Below, piece after piece: positions 1-4,876 of a stretch of 11,323 nucleotides of DNA. The notes under the pieces were generated by a model, which saw only the letters and a list, made by a program, of their open reading frames with translations, searched no databases and was not told the origin of the DNA. The stretch's first letter is position 1; every line of letters begins with the position of its first letter. The position numbers and the translations under genes are program-made. The stretch comes from Gammaproteobacteria bacterium (lineage in GTDB: Bacteria; Gemmatimonadota; Gemmatimonadetes; Longimicrobiales; Gaopeijiaceae): the NCBI GenBank assembly GCA_009843625.1, contig VYDD01000372.1:1-11323 (forward strand), written 5' to 3'.

Positions 1-130
1 CACGCACGTCGGCGACGATCGCGGCCACCGCCTCGCGCACGCCCGCCTCTTCGGGAGGGCGCCGCTCCAGCAGCAGGCGGCGTTCATCCGCGCTCATCGC
101 CTCCAGGGGCGCATCGAAGGCCAGCTTCAA
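1..130 (-). CDS. hisD: Histidinol dehydrogenase, N-terminal fragment (runs off the left edge)
   Basis: Only the first 43 codons lie in the window. The translation begins MKLAFDAPLEAMSADERR and continues to an AAIVADVR segment, which resembles the helical N-terminus of histidinol dehydrogenase, the zinc enzyme that oxidises L-histidinol to L-histidine in two NAD-dependent steps. The chosen start is a TTG whose last two bases are shared with the TGA stop of hisG (TTGA), suggesting translational coupling. An in-frame ATG at codon 12 is the alternative. Position directly after hisG matches the common hisG-hisD order and is the main support, because no catalytic residue falls inside the fragment. 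Identity is therefore likely but rests on a short piece plus context. Confidence 0.78.
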   Translation of the reverse strand, partial: MKLAFDAPLEAMSADERRLLLERRPPEEAGVREAVAAIVADVR

Positions 131-996
131 GGCATCAGCCTCTCGATCGCGGTGACCAGGATGCCCTCCGCCCCGAGCTTCTTCAGTCGCGGAATCGTGC
201 TGGAAAGGCAATCCGCGTCGACCACCGCGTGCGCCGCGACCCAGGGGCCCCCTCCCATCACCTCGACGATGGTTGGTCCGGAAATGCCGGGAATCACCTG
301 CCTGACCTCATCCAGCCGGTCACGGGGCACGTTCGCCATCAGGTATCGCTTCTCGCGCGCGAGGCGGACCGATTCGAGCGCCAGACAGAGTTCGGAGATC
401 CTGTCGCCGAAGTCGGCCTGGTCCAGCACCGCTTCGCCCGCGATCAGGCGGGCGGTGGACTCCAGGATGGTTTCCACCTCCCGCATCCCGTTCACGCGCA
501 GCGTGGAGCCCGTCGCCGTGAGGTCCGCGATGATCTCGGCCACCCCCAGATGGGGCGCGATTTCGGCGGCCCCCGACACGGTCGCGATCTCGACCGCGAT
601 GCCGAATCTCTCGAAATACGATCGCGTCAGCCGCGGAAAGGCGGTGGCTACGCGCGTCCCCGCGGGGATGTCGGCGATGCCGCGGATGTCGCTCTCATCC
701 TGCACCGCCACCACCAGCCGGCATCGGCCGAACTCCAGGTCCAGCAGTTCCCGCACCTCGCAGCCGCTCTCGGCGACCAGGTCCGCGCCCGTGACGCCCA
801 CCTCCGCCGCTCCGTCCGCCACCAGCTCCGGGATGTCGGCCGCCCGCAGGAAGATGGCCTGATGATCGTTGCCGAGAGGCGCCGTGAGCGACCGGTCGCT
901 GCGCATGCGGGCGCGCAGTCCGGCCTTGCGCAGGAGCGCCAGGGCGCTCTTCGACAGGCGGCCCTTGTTGGGCAGCGCTATTCTCAGGGGCGGCAC
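127..996 (-). CDS. hisG: ATP phosphoribosyltransferase, long (hexameric) form
   Basis: This enzyme catalyses the first committed step of histidine biosynthesis, joining ATP and PRPP to give phosphoribosyl-ATP in the cytoplasm. The 289-residue product has the family N-terminus (LRIALPNKGRLS, residues 4-15), the phosphate/PRPP-binding signature around residues 155-170 (EIIADLTATGSTLRVNG), and a C-terminal regulatory domain at about 214-288. That domain marks the long HisG form, which is normally feedback-inhibited by histidine and does not need HisZ. The frame stays open upstream to 1137, but that extension would overlap the STAS gene in another frame. The GTG at 994-996 has GGGGAG six bases before it and places the conserved motif at the N-terminus, so it is preferred. 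The stop overlaps the hisD start, and the STAS gene ends 32 bp upstream, so all three are probably cotranscribed. Confidence 0.95.
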   Translation of the reverse strand: MPPLRIALPNKGRLSKSALALLRKAGLRARMRSDRSLTAPLGNDHQAIFLRAADIPELVADGAAEVGVTGADLVAESGCEVRELLDLEFGRCRLVVAVQDESDIRGIADIPAGTRVATAFPRLTRSYFERFGIAVEIATVSGAAEIAPHLGVAEIIADLTATGSTLRVNGMREVETILESTARLIAGEAVLDQADFGDRISELCLALESVRLAREKRYLMANVPRDRLDEVRQVIPGISGPTIVEVMGGGPWVAAHAVVDADCLSSTIPRLKKLGAEGILVTAIERLMP

Positions 997-1028
997 GCGA
1001 TTCTCCCCGTCCGGTCCGGGAATGGCTG

Positions 1029-1367
1029 CTAGCGGGGAAGGGTGGCGAGGGCGTCGGCCCGGGAGGTCGCGACCGGGATGATCCTGTCGAAGCCGCTGAT
1101 CTGGAAGACCTCGGAGATCATGGGGGACAGCGAGCATACCACGAAGGGGACGTGCTTCTGGTCGAGATGCCGGGTGACCCGGAGCAGGACGCGCAGCCCG
1201 GCGCTGCTCACGTAGCTGAGCTGCTCGCAGTCCAGGATCACGCCCCTGCCTCCCTTGTCGAGGAGGCCGTCCATCCCGGACTGGAAGTCGCGCGCGTTGC
1301 CGGAGTCGATTCGGCCGCTCACGGTCACGACGAGTGCCCGGTCCTGATGTTCGCTCCGGATCTTCAT
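1029..1367 (-). CDS. STAS-domain protein, anti-sigma-factor-antagonist type
   Basis: This 112-residue cytoplasmic protein is a stand-alone STAS domain of the SpoIIAA/RsbV type. The beta-strand ALVVTVSGRID (11-21), the strand GVILDCEQLSYVSSAGL (42-58) and a hydrophobic C-terminal half match the fold. The SSAG motif at 54-57 sits where these proteins carry the serine phosphorylated by an anti-sigma kinase; Ser55 is the likely acceptor, and the usual preceding Asp is Ser54. By family knowledge it would bind an anti-sigma factor or serine kinase when unphosphorylated, but no such partner is encoded here. The ATG start has GGGAGAG eight bases before it and overlaps the dioxygenase stop as ATGA, so translation is probably coupled. 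A longer open frame upstream to 1499 lies inside the dioxygenase gene and is rejected. Confidence 0.88.
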   Translation of the reverse strand: MKIRSEHQDRALVVTVSGRIDSGNARDFQSGMDGLLDKGGRGVILDCEQLSYVSSAGLRVLLRVTRHLDQKHVPFVVCSLSPMISEVFQISGFDRIIPVATSRADALATLPR

Positions 1368-2188
1368 TCTGGCTTCTCTCCCTGGATGGTTACGCGGTAT
1401 CCCGACCGGGTTGCGGGCCAGTAGTCCCAGATCGCGTGATGCTGCGTGCACCGATTGTCCCACATGGCCACCGAATTGCGCCGCCAGCGGAAGCGGCATT
1501 GAAAGTGAGGACGGCTGACATGGTCGAACAGGAAGCCGAGAATGGCCCGGCTCTCACCGGCGGGAAGGCCGATGATGTGCTGCGTGAACAGCTTGTTGAC
1601 GAAGAGCGCCTTGCGGCCGGTCACGGGATGGGTGCGGATGACGGGGTGCTCCGCCCGCGGGTAGGTGCGCCCTCCGTTGTCGCGGTCGAGTAGCCGATTC
1701 ACGCGCTGGTAGTAGGGCGCGCCGTCGTGCACCGCCTGCAGGCCGTCGAGCAGAGCCCGCATCCGCTCGGAGAGGGCCGCGTACGCGGCGTACATGCAGG
1801 CGAACAGGGTGTCTCCGCCGGTCTCGGGGACCGTGTGCATGCGCACGATCGAGCCCATGGGCGGGAGCGGGTCGCACGACACGTCGGAGTGCCACTCCTC
1901 GCCGGTCGCGCGCACCGAGTTCTCGTCCGCGTGAATCGGCATGACCTCGGGATGGCCGTCCACCCCGGGGTCGTTGGGATGCGCGACCAGCTTGCCGAAG
2001 CGCTGTCCCAGCAGCTTCTGGCTCTCGATGGAGATGTCCTGGTCGCGGAAGAAGAGCGCCCCGTAGGCCATGAGGCCGTCGTACAGAACGGCGAACTCGG
2101 AGTCCGAGAGATTGCCGAGGTCGATCCCGTCGACGTTGGCGCCGATAACGGGGGTCACCGGCGTGATGGTGATGGCGTTTCGACTCAT
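1364..2188 (-). CDS. TauD/TfdA-family Fe(II)/2-oxoglutarate-dependent dioxygenase
   Basis: This 274-residue protein has nearly the length of E. coli TauD. The iron-binding triad is visible as WHSD (His100, Asp102) and the distal His250 in a WDNRCTQHHAIWDY segment. Arg261 and Arg265 follow at the spacing of the TauD arginines that anchor 2-oxoglutarate and the anionic substrate. Members oxidatively cleave or hydroxylate substrates such as taurine, alkyl sulfates, 2,4-D or amino-acid derivatives, releasing CO2 and succinate. The substrate here cannot be read from the sequence, and no sulfonate transport gene is nearby. The ATG at 2188 begins MSRNAITITPVTPVIGANV, the usual N-terminus, so it is preferred to a GTG at 2227, although neither has a clear ribosome-binding site. 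It is the first gene of a minus-strand unit running into STAS, hisG and hisD. Confidence 0.9.
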   Translation of the reverse strand: MSRNAITITPVTPVIGANVDGIDLGNLSDSEFAVLYDGLMAYGALFFRDQDISIESQKLLGQRFGKLVAHPNDPGVDGHPEVMPIHADENSVRATGEEWHSDVSCDPLPPMGSIVRMHTVPETGGDTLFACMYAAYAALSERMRALLDGLQAVHDGAPYYQRVNRLLDRDNGGRTYPRAEHPVIRTHPVTGRKALFVNKLFTQHIIGLPAGESRAILGFLFDHVSRPHFQCRFRWRRNSVAMWDNRCTQHHAIWDYWPATRSGYRVTIQGEKPE

Positions 2189-2412
2189 GGCGGAATCCGG
2201 TGTCGACGACGGTCTGATCCGGCGCACAGCGTGGTTCGTCCCGCCCAGCGGGCGGTGTTACGGTCTCCGAAGTATGCCGGAATCAGGATCAGGTTCCGGC
2301 TCCGGCCCGCGCGGGCGGGACCGGACACGCCGGAGTGCGGAAACACGTTGGCACGAAAGGTGTTCGCGAGCAACCGACGGACCCTGGGAGCGGGCATGCG
2401 CGAAGGGATCGG
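2189..2412. other. Intergenic region upstream of the dioxygenase gene, with short repeats
   Basis: This 224-bp gap lies between the sensor-kinase stop and the dioxygenase start, both on the minus strand, and must hold the promoter of the downstream unit unless transcription reads through. It contains two adjacent tandem hexamer duplications (ATCAGG twice at 2282-2293 and TCCGGC twice at 2295-2306), a perfect 12-bp palindrome GCCCGCGCGGGC at 2305-2316, and a hairpin-capable CCGCCC-AGC-GGGCGG at 2241-2255. ATCCGG also recurs at 2195-2200 and 2217-2222, 22 bp apart. No T-tract follows either hairpin, so neither is called a terminator, and no convincing -35/-10 pair was found. A 70-codon open frame across the gap has no recognisable protein features. 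Confidence 0.5.
2241..2255. repeat. Short GC inverted repeat (6-bp stem, 3-base loop)
   Basis: CCGCCC and GGGCGG flank the loop AGC. On the minus strand it lies about 53 bases before the dioxygenase start codon, so it could fold in the mRNA leader or help end transcription from the kinase gene. There is no U-tract, and in GC-rich DNA such a hairpin can occur by chance. Confidence 0.35.
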
Positions 2413-4752
2413 TCACGCATCGCCCGGCCTGGCCATCCGGTAGCCTACCCCGCGCTCGTTGAAGATGTAGGTGGGCTTGGCCGCGTCGTCGGCGAGCTTG
2501 CGCCGGAGCTTCTTGATGCAGGTGCGCGCCGCCTCGGACTTCTGCCCGCCTCGCAGACCCCAGATCCGGCGCAGCAGAACGTCCTGGGTCACAACCCGTC
2601 CCGCGTTGAGCGACAACACGCGCAGGAGTTCGTACTCGGTGGCGGTGAGCGCGATCGGGCGACCTGCCATCGTCACCTTGCGCCCGTCGTAGTGAATTTG
2701 GAGGTCGCCCAACACGAAGGTCTCGCTCCCGGGTCGCCGGCTCAGCGCAGCCCTGACCCTCGCCACGAGTTCAGTCGGTGAGAATGGCTTGACGATGTAG
2801 TCGGCGCCGCCGGCCTCGAGCGCCCTCGCGATGGTCTCGTCCCGGCGGTAGGCGGAGATGAAGATGACGGGAAGATCGGCCAACTCGCGGACCCGCTCCA
2901 TCAGTTCGATCCCGTCCGTCCCGGGCAGCATCAGGTCGAGCAGTACGAGGGCGGGATTCGCGGTCTGGATCAGAGATGCCAGCTCTCGGGGGTCGCCGGT
3001 CACGAGTGGCGCGTAACCGGCCCGCAGGAGGGAGTCGCGGACGAACCGGAGCGTGTTCGGGTCGTCGTCGACCACGAGGATGCGCACCGGATCGCGCTTC
3101 GCCGCGCCAGGCGGTGCGGGGCCGGCTGCGGGGGCCGCTGCCGCCCCCGGGGCTGTCGGGAGGGTGAAGGTGACGCGCGTGCCCTGACCCGGCCCGCCGC
3201 TCTCGGCCCGGATGCGCCCGCCATGGGCCTCCACCAGTCCCTTGCAGATGGCCAGCCCCAGGCCGGAGCGCACCGTTCCGGCCGCGCCGTCACCCCCGGC
3301 ATGCTTGCGGAACAGGTGCGGCAGTCGCTCGAGCGGTATGCCGCGGCCCTGGTCGGCGACCGAGACCGCGACGTGCACGCCGTCGAGAACCGCCTCGACC
3401 AGGATCGGCGACGACTCCGGAGCGTACCGGGCGGCGTTGGCGAACAGATTGGTGAGCACTTGTACGATGCGCCGGCTATCCGCCATTACCAGCGGCAGAT
3501 CGGACGGCAGATCCACGACCAGCGTGTGCCGGCTACCGCCGCTGATGAACGTGTCTCGCGCCCGGTCCACCAAGTCGGCCACCGCGGAGGGCCGGGGTGC
3601 GACCGACAGCGTGCCCGAGTCGATACGGCCCGCGTCGAGCAAGTCGCTGATGAGGTCGAGCATGTGTTCGGTCTGCTGGTCGATGATGCGGAAGAACTCG
3701 CGCTGCTCGGCCGGGTCCAGCTCCCGCGTCCTGGTCAGCAAGGTTGCGGTCGAGCCCTTGATCGAGGTCAGCGGTGCCCGCAGCTCGTGGCTCACCATGC
3801 TCAGGAACTCGGTCCGCTGGCGTTCGAGCTCCTCCAGCGGTTCCAGATCCTGGAAAGTGACCACCAGGGAGATGACTTTGCCGTCCCGGTCGCGGATGGG
3901 TGTGGCGTTGACCAGGGTCCGCATGCTCCGCCCGTCCGGCACCGAGAGCACGAACTCTTCAGCGCGAACCGTCTCTGCGTCGCCCAGGGCCCGCGTGAGC
4001 GGAAGCTCGGCGAACGAGAACTCCTCGCCGTCGGCCCGCCGAACCGTCATGGCCAGCAGCAACTCCTGAGCCGAGCGGCTCGACGGATCCAGCCCCGCGA
4101 CCATCCGCTGTCCCTCGCGATTGAACCGCACGAGTTCGCCGCTCTCCGCCTCGAACACCGCGACGCCCACGGGCGAGGTGTCGACCAGGGCCTCCAGATC
4201 GGCGCGGGCCTGCCGTTCGTCGCGATATGCCTGAGCGTTGGCGATGGCCGTCGCCGCCTGCGACGCGAACAGCACCAGAGTTTCTTCGTCCTCGTCGGTG
4301 AATCCCTGCCCGCCTTCCTTGTTGGTGAGATAGAAGTGGCCGATGCTCGCGCCCCGGTGACGAACGGGCACCCCCAGGAAACTCCGCCGAAGAATCGGCG
4401 CGGTGGGGAAGTCGAGTGCATCCAGGTGCGACGCCAGGTCATCGACCCGCAACGGCCGCGCACCCTGGAGCAGGTACGCCCAGAGGCGCTCTCCGTCGGG
4501 CAGGCCACGGAGCTGCCGGCGCTCCTCGCGCGTCAGGCCGGACGAAATGAAGTCCCGCACCTGTTCGACGCGATCCGCGGTCGTGATGACCGCGTTGGCG
4601 GCGCCGGTCAGCACGCGGGCACTGTCCACCACCTCCCGCAGAACCGACTCGAGGTCGAGGTTCTCGCTGATGCGCAGGCTCGCCGAACTCAACCGGGCCA
4701 TGCGCTCCCGCAGCCTCGCGATTTCCTTTCCCCGCTCGTCGGTCTCGTTCAA
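2413..4752 (-). CDS. Soluble hybrid histidine kinase with C-terminal receiver and OmpR-type DNA-binding domain
   Basis: This 779-residue protein combines a complete two-component pathway in one chain. A short charged coiled coil (about 6-30) is followed by GAF (25-175), PAS (185-300), HisKA with phospho-acceptor His322 in SHELRAPLTS, and HATPase_c (about 425-535; N box Asn435/Asn439, G1 DQGRG from Asp467, G2 SGLGLAI). An Ala/Pro linker (534-552) leads to a receiver (Asp562/Asp563, acceptor Asp606, Ser633, Lys655) and an OmpR/PhoB-like winged helix (about 678-775). No membrane segment or signal peptide is seen, so the GAF and PAS domains should sense a cytoplasmic or diffusible signal. His322 would pass phosphate to Asp606, activating the attached DNA-binding domain. 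The TTG start is chosen because GGAGGAGG precedes it; another TTG nine codons upstream lacks this. Divergence from the TonB receptor genes makes them likely targets, an inference. Confidence 0.93.
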   Translation of the reverse strand: MNETDERGKEIARLRERMARLSSASLRISENLDLESVLREVVDSARVLTGAANAVITTADRVEQVRDFISSGLTREERRQLRGLPDGERLWAYLLQGARPLRVDDLASHLDALDFPTAPILRRSFLGVPVRHRGASIGHFYLTNKEGGQGFTDEDEETLVLFASQAATAIANAQAYRDERQARADLEALVDTSPVGVAVFEAESGELVRFNREGQRMVAGLDPSSRSAQELLLAMTVRRADGEEFSFAELPLTRALGDAETVRAEEFVLSVPDGRSMRTLVNATPIRDRDGKVISLVVTFQDLEPLEELERQRTEFLSMVSHELRAPLTSIKGSTATLLTRTRELDPAEQREFFRIIDQQTEHMLDLISDLLDAGRIDSGTLSVAPRPSAVADLVDRARDTFISGGSRHTLVVDLPSDLPLVMADSRRIVQVLTNLFANAARYAPESSPILVEAVLDGVHVAVSVADQGRGIPLERLPHLFRKHAGGDGAAGTVRSGLGLAICKGLVEAHGGRIRAESGGPGQGTRVTFTLPTAPGAAAAPAAGPAPPGAAKRDPVRILVVDDDPNTLRFVRDSLLRAGYAPLVTGDPRELASLIQTANPALVLLDLMLPGTDGIELMERVRELADLPVIFISAYRRDETIARALEAGGADYIVKPFSPTELVARVRAALSRRPGSETFVLGDLQIHYDGRKVTMAGRPIALTATEYELLRVLSLNAGRVVTQDVLLRRIWGLRGGQKSEAARTCIKKLRRKLADDAAKPTYIFNERGVGYRMARPGDA

Positions 4753-4756
4753 TCGT

Positions 4757-4764
4757 CCTCCTCC
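4757..4764 (-). promoter_or_regulatory. Strong Shine-Dalgarno that fixes the kinase start at a TTG
   Basis: GGAGGAGG on the minus strand ends four bases before the TTG at 4750-4752; its first GGAGG is seven bases away. It lies inside the reading frame of the alternative upstream TTG at 4779, which makes the downstream TTG the more likely start. Confidence 0.75.
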
Positions 4765-4800
4765 AGATGCCTGCGCCAAGGCAACCCGATCGATGCGGTA

Positions 4801-4865
4801 GCCATCGCCACGCTAACGCCATCTATCCACCCGTAATCGCCACGTCACAGCCACGCAACGAACGC
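4801..4865. promoter_or_regulatory. Candidate operator: GCCACG half-sites with 11-bp phasing
   Basis: GCCACG occurs at 4807-4812, 4839-4844 and 4850-4855, and the variant GCCATC at 4818-4823, with a further GCCATC at 4801-4806. The first four form two pairs. In each pair the half-sites start 11 bp apart, and the pairs start 32 bp apart, close to three helical turns. OmpR/PhoB-family winged helices usually bind head-to-tail on direct repeats about 11 bp apart, and the divergent kinase gene encodes such a domain. The right-hand pair surrounds the putative -35 of the receptor operon, as a PhoB box does. The repeats are seen directly; the binding protein is inferred. Confidence 0.45.
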
Positions 4866-4871
4866 TATCTT
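4844..4871 (+). promoter_or_regulatory. Candidate sigma70-like promoter of the receptor operon
   Basis: GTCACA at 4844-4849 matches four of six bases of TTGACA and is followed, after 16 bp, by TATCTT at 4866-4871, a TAnnnT-type -10. Transcription would then begin at or within the ATG at 4877-4879. The poor -35 fits a promoter that needs an activator, and it lies between two GCCACG half-sites. TATCTT also overlaps an 8-bp palindrome, TCTTAAGA (4868-4875), so the element could serve the minus strand too. Confidence 0.35.
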
Positions 4872-4876
4872 AAGAG

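Noticed and set aside
997..1137. N-terminal extension of HisG
   Set aside because: It would overlap the STAS gene in another frame, has no family similarity, and the GTG at 996 has a good ribosome-binding site and the conserved HisG N-terminus.
2305..2316. The 12-bp GC palindrome as a rho-independent terminator of the kinase gene
   Set aside because: It leaves no room for a loop and has no T-tract; it is about 100 bp past the stop, so it is reported only as a palindrome.
2185..2397. A 70-codon minus-strand open frame in the 224-bp gap
   Set aside because: It has no domain, no ribosome-binding site and Arg-rich low-information composition; the gap is more likely regulatory.
3223..4836. A 537-codon open frame on the plus strand, antisense to the sensor kinase
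   Set aside because: The opposite strand encodes a full set of kinase motifs; this frame shows no domain and is a GC-driven shadow.
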